A DNA stretch of 64,000 bases from Eumeta japonica (taxonomy: Eukaryota; Arthropoda; Insecta; Lepidoptera; Psychidae). Below the pieces are notes generated by a model. The model searched no databases. It saw only the letters and a program-made list of their open reading frames with translations, and was not told where the DNA came from. The DNA lies in NCBI GenBank assembly GCA_005406025.1, contig BGZK01000762.1:227746-291745 (forward strand), given 5' to 3'. How positions within the stretch are numbered: position 1 is the first letter of the stretch; each line of letters opens with the position of its first letter. Of this stretch, positions 45,883-55,470 are shown one piece after another. Made by a program: the position numbers and the translations under genes.

Positions 45883-46194
45883 TTAGTAAGATTGATTTTC
45901 TCTATCATTGACGTTATCTTGCGTAATTTTTATCACAGAAATAATAGCGGTATCATTAAACACTGAAACAATTGGTTTATGGTAACTAAAATATGATACA
46001 TGAATGTCGGAAGATACATGTGTGATAAATCGTGAAAACATCGCATCAATAGTTGTACCATATCTAGTTTTTCCTAGTGTTCTGTCAGAAATTAAATCTA
46101 AGTTCAGTTTATCTTTCAGAAATTGTACTAAACGGAAACCATCTTCTTTATTAAAATCAATATTAAAATCTCCACCAAGTATAAGTGGTATTTG
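45883..46194 (-). pseudogene. LINE apurinic/endonuclease-domain fragment, still open
   Basis: About 103 minus-strand codons are uninterrupted. They contain LGGDFNIDFN at about 46185-46153, the GDFN motif of exonuclease-endonuclease-phosphatase nucleases that nick DNA for target-primed reverse transcription. RTLGKTRYGTTIDAMF comes next, then HVSYFSYHKPI, the region of the catalytic SDHxP motif with Tyr where Asp is usual. The upstream end meets a stop (46195-46197) and the downstream end a TAA. It is a fragment of the C-terminal half of the domain, not a gene. The RT part is absent here. Confidence 0.75.
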
Positions 46195-46558
46195 TCACAT
46201 TGTGATTGATTGAAATGTAAACAGTAACCATGACGATTTATTTATTTCAGTAACCATGACGATAGCGTAACGTCATTTATCTAACACTTGACTTTACTCC
46301 CATAAAATTCCATACCCCGGGCCTAAATATGAAATCGATTCTTAAGGAGTAAACTCCAATAAACTCCAAAATCTATTTGAATTTGTACAACACATATTTT
46401 GTAATATTTATGTACTTGAAATATACAAATTGTAACTATATTCATATTAGAATTTTTATGATTTATTGTATGATTTAGTAGGTATGGAAAAAAAAACTTT
46501 GCGTGATTGTACTTTCCTTATTCAAAGTTTTATACAAAGCTCGTTTTCATAATGATAA
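46195..46558. other. AT-rich non-coding stretch
   Basis: Contains a short duplication of 'cagtaaccatgacgat' at 46220-46265. No gene is seen. Confidence 0.4.
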
Positions 46559-47451
46559 TACGAGGGCTCCTCATTATCATTTAACGTGGTTTTATTGATT
46601 TTTAAAATTTTCGCCATGATGATCGTTGCACTTTTGCATACGCTGACACCAATGCTGATTGAGATATCTCCAAAATGCGCATTTTGAATGCATCAACGGC
46701 CTCTTCGCGGCACGACAAATGTTGATCACATAATTCATACTTCACACTAGAGAATAAATAGAAAACGTTGTTTGCCAAAACGGGGATGTATGGCGAATGA
46801 CACGTCGATTCGTTCTTTTGATCTTTTAAAAACCGATGTGTTTCGGCCGACGTTTGACAGCGAGCATTGTCAGGATAACGAATGATTCTGTTTTTAATCA
46901 ATGCTCAAGCTGTGCGTTATCCAACGCGAACATTTTTTTTAAACCACATTTTCGTGAAATGTCTTATGTATGCTCGTTATACCTATGCCCAGGGACGCTA
47001 TTATCTCGCGATATGTAACGACGATTTTGCATTATTAGTTCCGGCACAGTATCGATATTTTGTGCTACAATAACTGATTTAGGGCGACCTTCTTTAAGTT
47101 CGTTCATGAGCATAGACCGCCCACCATTAAACTCACTAAAACAGTGATACACAGTGGTTTTCGATGGTATTTCATCCCTAAAAGTCGAAATGAGTTGATC
47201 AATGGATTGTTTTTGAGTTAGCCCATTCCGAAAATCGTAATAAATCATGGCACGAAAATTTTCACGAGTTAAATCCCTTGTAATAAAAACACATAATTTT
47301 CCAAACGACGCCACAATGGTAAAACAATTGACAGTTACATGAAATAAACTGTATTCTGCAGCCAAGAACTTCCATTTTTAAATGTTGTAATTTTTTTTTA
47401 TATATTATTCTGCATATGACCAGTTCCGGACACATAAAAGCAGCCCTCGTA
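46559..47451 (-). mobile_element. Internally deleted mariner transposon
   Basis: The element begins TACGAGGGCT at 46559 and ends AGCCCTCGTA at 47451, so the outer 10 bp are perfect inverted repeats and TA bounds both ends as expected for Tc1/mariner insertion. At 893 bp it is shorter than the roughly 1.3 kb usual for mariner, in line with a central deletion of the transposase. The left repeat diverges from the right after about 11 bp. Confidence 0.85.
46602..47280 (-). pseudogene. Mariner transposase relic (N- and C-terminal parts)
   Basis: On the minus strand the N-terminal DNA-binding part reads 'LTRENFRAMIYYDFRNGL', then a helix-turn-helix region with 'KTTVYHCFSEFNGGRS' and 'LKEGRPKSV' (about 47280-47060), the usual mariner order. 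A second frame (46901-46602) gives 'YPDNARCQTSAETHRFL', which retains the second catalytic Asp context, then 'PYIPVLANNV', where the motif with the third catalytic Asp has lost it. It ends with 'EEAVDAFKMRILEI'. The middle with the first catalytic Asp is missing, and the two parts are in different frames. The enzyme is inactive. Confidence 0.85.
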
Positions 47452-48865
47452 TATCTAATCATAGAAAAAATAAACGTATTTGCTCCAAAATAATATTTCA
47501 AAATTAAATATAAAAGTTAGGATGCTGACGACTACTTACCGAACTATAGTCTACAATAAAACTATACAACACTTTCCCTGCATTCGATCGCAAATAACCC
47601 ACATGTTTTGTGAATGTTTATCACGCAATAATACTGAAGTTCATAAGAGTCAATGTTATGATCAATTTTAAATAATCGAGACAGGGATCAGGAAGCTATT
47701 TCGACTTTAATTTTTTTCTCTAATGATAAATCACAGATCGTACATGTTTTCGTTTAGTTTATGAAATACCTTACTTTTCACACTTTACAAAGGAAACGAA
47801 CCGCGGTATAACTGAATGCACTCGATGACAAATATCTCGTTTTTTTTTCGTCGTGCTTTTTACAATCATTTTGAGCAGTCACAAAGTCGTTGGTGTGCAT
47901 TATCGCTCATCGATAAGCACAAAATATTTTATGAGTTCGCCCTTTCTATGACCTGCTCAAGAAACGTGACGCAATAAAATTTAAGGTCAGTTAAAGTTTG
48001 TTCTGTCACTGCATAATCTACAATATTAATACTTAAGTTTAAAAATTAATTAAATTTTACATTACACTCTATTGCGAAATTTCATTTGCTGTTTAGGCGG
48101 ATTTTTAGCTCTTTTACTTCAAAAAATGCATATGCAGTTAATTTTTAATAACTATAGAGATACTCAGAATATTAATGTTTTAAGATCTGACTACGCAGAG
48201 ATTCTACTGCTTACTTCGGGAGATTTGACGTTAAACTTCAGGAGCTATATCTATTTACGAGACAGAGGTGGCAAAGTGTAATATTATTTTATAATTCTAC
48301 AGTTAATTTACAATTTCTTTGTTTTCTAATTAACCGATTTGAATTAGATTTTTTAGTTTATTACTATATCTATAGTCTACTCTTATATTTTACGAAAAAA
48401 TACTTACTTGATATAGATTTAACAAAATCCGCGCCGCGCCCGGCTTGAAGGGATACATCGAGATTTCCTATGTCGATGGCAAAATACAATGTTAGACGCT
48501 ACCCTGCAGCATGCAGTAACGTGCAGCATAAGCTCATTGCTCTATTTCAAATCTGATCTTCTAGTACTAGTTTTCATCTAATAGACTGAATTTTGATTCG
48601 AGAAACTTGATGAACATTGAACTCCTAAGCAGGTGTTTATGTTACAATCGAAAAGTCCGTCTTATTAATGACTATTGAATTCCTACGGGAGTTTCGTGGT
48701 AATTTAGAACGACATCAGGAATTGTCGTATAAATAAATTCAACAGCGTGCACGGGAATTCAATGAGAACTACTACATATGTAGTAGTGTCCTAATGACCA
48801 CATAATTGTTAGAGAGCAAATACATGCAATAATATAAACATACAAAAATACATGATAGCATAAGA
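47452..48865. other. AT-rich non-coding stretch
   Basis: No supported gene. A 20-bp palindrome lies at 48768-48787 and a slightly G+C-richer patch at 48425-48540. Confidence 0.4.
48768..48787. repeat. Perfect 20-bp palindrome
   Basis: actactacat is followed directly by its reverse complement atgtagtagt. Confidence 0.95.
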
Positions 48866-48869
48866 AATA

Positions 48870-49450
48870 GAGCATATTTGAAATCCCAGACGGACGCTAT
48901 TCGTCGTTATCCCATGATAAATATAAATTACAGATCCGTCCGTAAATCATTCTACACTACTGTCACAATATTTTTATTTATCCCGTTTTTACGAGCAAAA
49001 AATGTTTATCGAAAATTTTCGCACGAGGCGGACCTTCTTTTGTTTCGCGAAAAGAAACCTTTAAAAGCAATCGAGTCGACCTTATTAATGAAACAGTCTC
49101 GTTGGCCGACAACAGCGCGACGGATTTTATCTCAACGCCTTTTCATTCTCCGATTCGAATAGGGAAATGAGCAAAACAAAGTTGGCAAACCGAAAGTTGA
49201 AATGTTCAATTAAAGCGTGTAATGCTATCAAAAAAAAAAGAAAGAAAAAAGAAAAACGTCACGGTTTTGAAGGGGGTCGTCTAACCGCCCTCCCGGAGTC
49301 ACAAAAACACGGCCGCTTTGATCTCGGCCGCGAGTTCCTGGGGCTCACTCCTCGTCCGAGCGACCGCCCGCGGATCCGCGCCGCGAGTGCGCGCCGAGCC
49401 CGGACGGATGTCGTAGCATTATTAAAAGGGAATCTTCATCGTTACTAAAG
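48870..49450. promoter_or_regulatory. CpG-rich island, candidate conserved non-coding element
   Basis: Raised G+C, strongest at 49255-49405 (cgcggatccgcgccgcgag), with no repeat signature. Frames of about 90 codons end within it, but their composition is Lys/Arg-rich and undirected. It is interpreted as non-coding. Confidence 0.3.
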
Positions 49451-50130
49451 GTTTTAGCGGACCTTCGAAGTTACCGAAGCTTTCGTGTTTTATGCGAATT
49501 ATATCGAAAGCTCGAAGGGATTGCTATGACTGTAAGCTTTTTTCCTATAAGGGAATCCTCAAGTAATCGATCCTACATAAGGGCGACTAAACTTGGAGGA
49601 TATGTATATTGGTTTAGTGAATTTGGAAAATATCGATACATAAATCCTTTCAAGCATTATTGACGTATTATTTCCTAGTGAACTTTACGTATGTGCACTA
49701 ATGTCGCTTTCCAACGTCTATACAAAACGTTGATTGCGTTCTGCTTGGGCGTATCTGTCCTTTGTTCGGTGAGTGCTCTCAATACAGAGTACAAAGACGC
49801 GGTCGCGATATATGTGGGTTAATTGAATTGAATTGATTCATCTGAACTTGTAAATATTTACGTATTTGTAATATTTCTTAAAGGGAACGCGCCCTCTGAG
49901 AGTCACAAAGCTCTAATCGAATTCTTTATCTGTTACATGGATTAAAGATTGCGTACATATGTTACGAAAACACTAAAATACCTTTTTCCCCATTGCGATC
50001 ATATTGAATTATAATAATATATTCAGACATATGAACCCAAACTAATCAACGAGGCTTTTATTTTGGGTATGATACAGTATAGTTGATGGAATACATATAT
50101 GTATTTTTTTATTTATATACACGTAATACA
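49451..50130. other. AT-rich non-coding stretch
   Basis: No supported gene. Confidence 0.4.
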
Positions 50131-50134
50131 ATAT

Positions 50135-50265
50135 TCTGGCTCAAGACAAACATTAATTTTTAATTAAATAAATGTCGTGTCTTGTGTGGAAATCGAACCC
50201 ACGCCCTCAGCGCAGCGAGTGAGGTCACTCCCAAGTGCATCAATAATTCATTAGTAAATTAAAAT
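50135..50265 (-). repeat. tRNA-derived SINE-like sequence
   Basis: The minus strand contains 'gtgggttcgatttccacac' (about 50183-50201), a near-consensus tRNA B box with its stem. It is preceded by 'gagtgacctcactcgctgcgctgaggg' in the place of the A box and anticodon region. The cloverleaf is not complete and the 3' part runs into 'acgacatttatt', the usual look of a SINE. It is not a functional tRNA. Confidence 0.6.
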
Positions 50266-50269
50266 AATT

Positions 50270-50535
50270 GAATTGTTGAACAGAGAAGTTCTGGCGGAAC
50301 CGACGCAGGAAATAACACTCTAAAACGCAATCTGATATAGTTTTATTACACTTGGTCAAAGGTACATTCATAATAAGTTGTGATAATATATAAGTTGATA
50401 TATCATTAAGCTATACTGTAGATATTTACAAGTGGAATAGGTCTAGTCAACGCGTAGCGCTAGATTTATGTACTAAATCCTCCACCAAATCTCTAAACAC
50501 AGTAGAGAGACGCACTTTTTCACGGATTCAGGTCA
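50270..50535. other. Non-coding stretch
   Basis: Nothing recognisable is seen. Confidence 0.4.
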
Positions 50536-50539
50536 ATGT

Positions 50540-51000
50540 TCCACCGGCGGTTATCGCTGAGACGTGATGAGGGTGTAAAACACGACAAAGGTAACAGGCG
50601 GCACAAAAGTGTAACGGCCTAGCAGTGCCCGCGCGCCGAGTCGGACGCGGGCCCGCCGCGGCGACCCGCCCCGCCCCGGGTGACAGAGAGCCGATGCCGC
50701 AATACAATAAACATGAAATATCGCTAGTGTTATGAATTCGCCGCGGCGAAAGTGGCGGTCGGGGGAATCCGGCCCGAGAAAAAAAAAAGTGAAATATTTC
50801 ACCGAGTCATCTTCGCTTTCTCGCCGAGTCACCGCGCCGCGCGCCGTCAGCGCGGAGAACGCGCCCAAGAAAATTACCTACACGCTGATTTCGAACTTTC
50901 CTAATTACGCACATCCGCCGGCGCGGCGCTCCTGCAGCATTCGACCGCATCAATATGGAAATTAGGAAGGCGTGAAACATTATTTTCACCCGCGCCTAAA
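50540..51000. promoter_or_regulatory. CpG-rich island, candidate cis-regulatory module
   Basis: The strongest CG-dinucleotide block in the window (for example cgcgggcccgccgcggcgac at 50647-50666) is followed by 'tttcctaattacgcac' and 'caatatggaaattagg', with homeodomain-like TAATTA/AATTA words. Long frames occur on both strands at once (50551-50868 minus, 50732-50965 plus), as expected of GC-rich non-coding DNA. No repeat signature is present. Confidence 0.4.
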
Positions 51001-51415
51001 CCGAGGGATGTTGGGCTGATTTTCTGCTGTTTTTCTTATGAATTATGTAAAGCGACGCGCTCGTGTTTTGTGATAGATAGGTTTTAGAGGCGTTCTGTTA
51101 CGTGAGGGCGTAGTAACAATAGGATTTATGGTCGTATCTATGTTAATCTAACGAGGATTATATATGACGATGCTCCGTAAATTAGAGGTTCGCTCTCCAG
51201 AAGACCGTCATAAATATGCGATTTGTAAGATAAAAAATGTTCGACAATAGATGTGCTAAAGCTGTCGTGAATATAAAATTAAGAGAAAATATTTTTGTCA
51301 CTCTAGAGTATTTTATATAATAAGAGAATAATATTATTGTAGTGAGCATTTTATATTAATATTTCAATAACGATATATTTTTTTTGTGGAAATACTCTGT
51401 CTCGATTCATAAATC
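51001..51415. other. AT-rich non-coding stretch
   Basis: No supported feature. Confidence 0.4.
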
Positions 51416-51419
51416 CATT

Positions 51420-51830
51420 GGATTCATCAAAGGATCGTTCAACGGGAGAAAGCCTCCGCCTGTCCTCGATCACGCGTGTCTTCTGTCCATAATCCGCCCA
51501 TCACGGGCCGCATTAATCCGCGCGCCGAAGCAATTAGCCAAATTAATATTCACATAGCGAATTACGCGAGCGATAAAAAAGCATTTCGCGACGCGTTACG
51601 CGATTCTCAAACGTTGATATTCGAATTTTCACGTCAGCCCCAGCGCTGCCCCCGATAGCGAAAAGCGGCGGTGCGAATAAATATTTAAGTGCCTTTGAGG
51701 AGGAAGGAAATTTACAAGTGTTACCGCAAACGGCCGGCCGACGGCGCGCGGCGCTGCCGGCGGACGGAGGCCCTTTCACTGCTTTATTAATAAGTTCCGC
51801 TCAGACCTCTCAGACTGGCCCTTCATTTGC
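51420..51830. promoter_or_regulatory. CpG-rich island, candidate cis-regulatory module
   Basis: Contains a dense group of 'gcattaatccgcg', 'caattagccaaattaat', 'ttcgcgacgcgttacgcg' and, at 51730-51772, a CG-rich stretch. The alternation of ATTA words with CG-rich spacers and the lack of a directed frame suggest a conserved non-coding element. It is likely part of one regulatory cluster with 50540-51000. Confidence 0.4.
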
Positions 51831-53050
51831 GGCTAGGTTTAGCTGCGAACTTTTGTACAGTAAATTCGTGACGAAAATGGTTTAGAAAGAGTATTACAAA
51901 AGTATGATTTGAGCGAGACTTAAAGACTTGAAGGAGGGAAATTTTTTTAAGCGGTTTGGGCAGCTGGCGAAAAATGACGTTGTTTGTAGTTTTAGCTCTT
52001 TATTTAAAACATACAAGCTGCGGATATATCACACCATCATCACAGTGATACATACATACAGTGAACGAAACCATCGATCAGCGAAGGCATTTTTAAATTG
52101 ATAATAAATTGCATTCAAAATCTAATTTGCCACAGATTCACATAGAAAATATAAAACTATTTTGGACGTTCACTATATACATCCGTATATATATATGGGA
52201 GACAGGGTGTAGCACTCGTAATGTCGACTCGAAAACCCGCAAGGGAGGGCCGGAAGATTTATCGCTAGTGTAGCCTTTGGCAACTCATCAGGAGAACACA
52301 ACTTAATGAGAAATATATAGAAAAACGATGATGATTGATGATTATTGTCATTTGCTTTAAGATTTATAAAAAAAATATCACAATACTGTCTCAAAGTGAT
52401 CGAACGGACAGATAATTTTCGATGTCGATTATCATCGGTTCGGTATAAAAGCCTTTCGAATTAATGATTTCTAAGCAAAGAAGCTTGATGACAGGAGAAT
52501 CATTTATTATCATTAAGCGATCATACTAAAATACAGGCAGTACACAGATTTCTTGGATTCACTGCTCGGAAAACATTTTACGACTTCGTGCTGTTCTTAA
52601 CCTCTCTAATTTCATATTACAGCCGTTCCATTAAATTTAACAGTACCGACCGTCTGTTCTTTCTTTGTATAGTTTGTACAGGTTGATTAAATTTTTATAA
52701 CAAAAGAAGGTATCGACAATTCAGTAGATGGATGATGCTTAAAATGTATCTGTACTGAGTGCGTTGTAAATCAGATAGGCGTGTCAAACTAAAATTATAA
52801 AAATATAACACTAGCTTCTAAACCAACCCGCAGTTAGCCATTGTTAATATATATGCGAAATAAGATTGGAGACTAAGTCTCAATTTCTGATAGAGCAAAC
52901 ACTAGTCAACTGTCAATCGACTTCATAGCACTGAGGAATGTACACGAAGAAATGAAGAATCTAATCACGTTATCATTGCTTTTTAAAGCATTTCCTAACA
53001 CTGAAAGAGTTTAGCTAAGGACGAATCGAAGAGGTAAAAACTACTAACTA
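51831..53050. other. AT-rich non-coding stretch
   Basis: No supported gene. 52190-52300 contains 'cgaaaacccgcaagggagggccgg', a small GC-richer patch of unknown origin. Confidence 0.4.
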
Positions 53051-53051
53051 C

Positions 53052-53094
53052 GGGTAAAAGCTACTTACTGAATAAAGTAAGTAGCTTTTACCCG
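53052..53094. repeat. Hairpin, 19-bp arms, 5-6 nt loop
   Basis: Arm cgggtaaaagctacttact (starting 53051-53052) is perfectly inverted at 53076-53094. Directly afterwards begins the border of the minisatellite-bearing repeat. Confidence 0.9.
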
Positions 53095-54145
53095 CGTCTA
53101 CGCCCGCAACTGATTACTCGCTCAATAACGATTCTGATCGCTATGCTACTTTCGATCCCGATCCTTCATGCTATTTCATTTTATTCTAGATTCCGATCGC
53201 GGTACCGCTCTTGATTCCGATTCCGGTCGTTCATGCCATTTCACTTTATTCTCGATTCCGATCGCGGTACGGCTCTTGATTCCGATCCCGGTCGTTCATG
53301 CTATTTCATTTTATTCTCGATTCCGATCGCGGTACCGCTCTTGATTCCGATCCCGGTCGTTCATGCTATTTCATTCTATTCTCGATTCCGATCGCGGTAC
53401 CGCTCTTGATTCCGATCCCGGTCGTTTATGCCATTTCATTTTATTCTCGATTCCGATCGCGGTACCGCTCTTGATTCCGATCCCGGTCGTTTATGCTATT
53501 TCATTCTATTCTCGATTCCGATCGCGGTACCGCTCTTGATTCCGATCCCGGTCGTTTATGCCATTTCATTTTATTCTCAATTCCGATCGCGTTCCCGCTC
53601 TTGATTCCGATCCCGGTCGTTCATGCTATTTCATTTTATTCTCGATTCCGATCGCGGTACCGCTTTTGATTCCGATCCCGGTCGTTCATGCCATTTCATT
53701 TTATTCTAGATTCCGATCGCGGCACCACTCTTGATTCTGATCCCGGTTGTTCATGCCATTTTGTTTTATTCTCGATTCTGATCACCGTAGCTCTCTTGAT
53801 TTTTTGATTCCAATATTCGTTTCAGTAGTTTTTGATTTTACTCTCAATCCTAGTTGCGATCTTAATTTTGATCTCGGTACTGGTCTTCATTCCATTCCCA
53901 GTCATGCTCTTGATTACAATTTTAGGGCCCACACTCAATTTTTATCTTAGTCACGTTCTTGATTTGGAAACCAGTCTCGACTTTTGATTTCGCTTCCCGT
54001 TCTTCTTACAATTATGATTCCGCCACTGGTAACGTAGCAGAAAGTCAGTATGAATTCCAATTTCAAAATAAATATTAGGCTTTATTACTCGGAGATAGCG
54101 TTGCTTTCTATGAGACAAAGAATTTTTATAATCTGTATTAGCACC
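53095..54145 (+). repeat. 65-bp minisatellite within a GATTCC-type dispersed element
   Basis: From about 53150 to 53800 a unit of exactly 65 bp is repeated about ten times. The 'ttcatg/tttatg' word recurs at 53165, 53230, 53295, 53360, 53425, 53490, 53555, 53620, 53685 and 53750. Each unit carries 'gattccgatcgcggtaccg' and 'cttgattccgatcccggtcg'. The border 'tacgcccgcaactgatta' precedes it. After it come decayed words and a spacer ('gtagcagaaagtcagtatg') related to 24380-24470. The unit length is not a multiple of three, so it is not coding. Confidence 0.9.
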
Positions 54146-54575
54146 AATGTGAAGATGAAGCCAAGAGAAATGTTAATAGTACATTTTACTCAAGAAGCTT
54201 AGTACTCATTGTTTATTAGCATTTGAAATATTCCGAAACAGTTTAGTTGAATGTAGTACAAATTTTATCTGTCTGTAAACAAACGAATTGAAGCTATTTC
54301 TTTTGCGTTTATAGTTTAAAGTCACTATTTGTGATTATTGAAACTATTCGTGATTATTGATATTTTTCACCAATAGATAATTCTAAATATTTGTCATAAT
54401 TAAAGTTACTTACCGATAACTAATCAGCCACAATTACCATTTCTTATTGTAGAATTTACCAATTACACTGTACATTAATACCGTTTTATAAAACCAAAAT
54501 ATCGTTTTGATTATCAATTTCCACCAATGAAGATAATGAACGATGATTAACATTACTTCCCTTTGATTTTCACAC
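54146..54575. other. AT-rich non-coding stretch
   Basis: No supported feature. Confidence 0.4.
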
Positions 54576-54625
54576 ACTTTTTTAAAATACTTTATACTAT
54601 TTAGTATAAAGTATTTTAAAAAAGT
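54576..54625. repeat. Near-perfect 50-bp palindrome (24-bp arms, 2-nt loop)
   Basis: Arm acttttttaaaatactttat plus acta (54576-54599) is exactly inverted at 54602-54625, with TT between. It is AT-rich, and extrusion as a cruciform would be easy. Confidence 0.95.
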
Positions 54626-55105
54626 TTTATTTTATTATCTTTATAGATACTTATCACCATTTAAAGGACATCTTGCAATAAATTGTAGAAAATTATTTTA
54701 CTTTGTAGTTATGAATACCGTAAATACATTCTCAATGTTTTAATATTGTAGCATACCAATTTTCATAGTTAAACGATATAAATAAAAGGTGGTATGTTGG
54801 AGCAACACTTGGTTTCGAATTAAATCAAAGGTGTCATGCCAATTCTCGTTATGATTGGTTAATCAGTATAAAAGTTGCTATACAGCAGCGTCATCTGGTA
54901 GGGAGAGTTACAAGAAAACGGTTAGCACAAAAACCTTCTCAATAGAAAAATACATGTACATGCCAATTTTCATGCTGATCGACGAATCAAGATGAAAATT
55001 GAGAACGTTCGACTGACGTTGTTGGAGATAGGTGCTCGTAGTTAGTTGTTGCTAGTTCGTGTTAGTTGCTCCCAATAATAGTTTTTCTCACAGAAAAGAA
55101 ACGTT
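54626..55105. other. AT-rich non-coding stretch
   Basis: A short 'gttagttgttgctagttcgtgttagttgc' degenerate repeat lies at 55040-55068. Otherwise nothing. Confidence 0.4.
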
Positions 55106-55109
55106 TTCT

Positions 55110-55275
55110 CATAAAAGAAGAAACTTGAAAAAACCAAAAATGTTCACGTGGAATCGAACTGGGGTCTTCTGGATTCGGAATTCCAGATTTCCCAACTGTG
55201 CTATTACCATCTTGTATATAGTGGCTAAATTTACCATCGTATTCTAATTTTAATGCATTGCCTGAAAACACGAAT
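55110..55275 (-). repeat. tRNA-derived SINE-like sequence or tRNA pseudogene
   Basis: The minus strand has an A-box-like 'tagcacagttgggaaat', an anticodon-arm-like inverted repeat (tctgga/tccaga), and a B box 'ccagttcgattccacg', in the correct order over about 70 bp (about 55145-55215). The 5' acceptor half does not pair with 'cgtgaac', so a functional tRNA is unlikely. This is the best preserved tRNA-like head in the window. Confidence 0.6.
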
Positions 55276-55379
55276 AAAACATCGCCCTCGAAACCCCCGC
55301 ATACTAAATTTCATGGAAATCACTGAAACCACTTTCGAGATTCCGATTATATATATACAAGAATTGTTCATTGAAAGAT
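55276..55379 (+). repeat. Repeat tail 'catactaaatttcatggaaatcactgaaacc'
   Basis: The phrase style (aaatttcat.gaaatc..t..a.ccgtt-like) is common at the ends of degenerate lepidopteran repeats and resembles the units at 24800-25170. Confidence 0.35.
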
Positions 55380-55389
55380 ATTAGATAAC

Positions 55390-55470
55390 GTAGTTTATAT
55401 GTACATATACACATGCATATATGTGTTTGTGTGCGCGCGTGTGTGTACGTACGTATGTATGTATATATTA
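55390..55470. repeat. Alternating purine-pyrimidine tract (TA/TG/CG)
   Basis: Contains 'gtgtgcgcgcgtgtgtgtac' and runs of 'gtacgta/tgtatgta'. It is a compound dinucleotide microsatellite with potential to adopt Z-DNA. Confidence 0.85.

Noticed and set aside
49167..49448. 93-codon Lys/Arg-rich frame
   Set aside because: The first part is an A-run (poly-Lys) and the second a CG-rich stretch; no recognisable protein.
50170..50245. Functional tRNA gene on the minus strand
   Set aside because: The B box is good, but acceptor and D arms do not pair, so it is treated as a SINE head.
50551..50989. Arg/Ala-rich frames on both strands
   Set aside because: Same explanation: GC-rich non-coding DNA lowers stop frequency on both strands.
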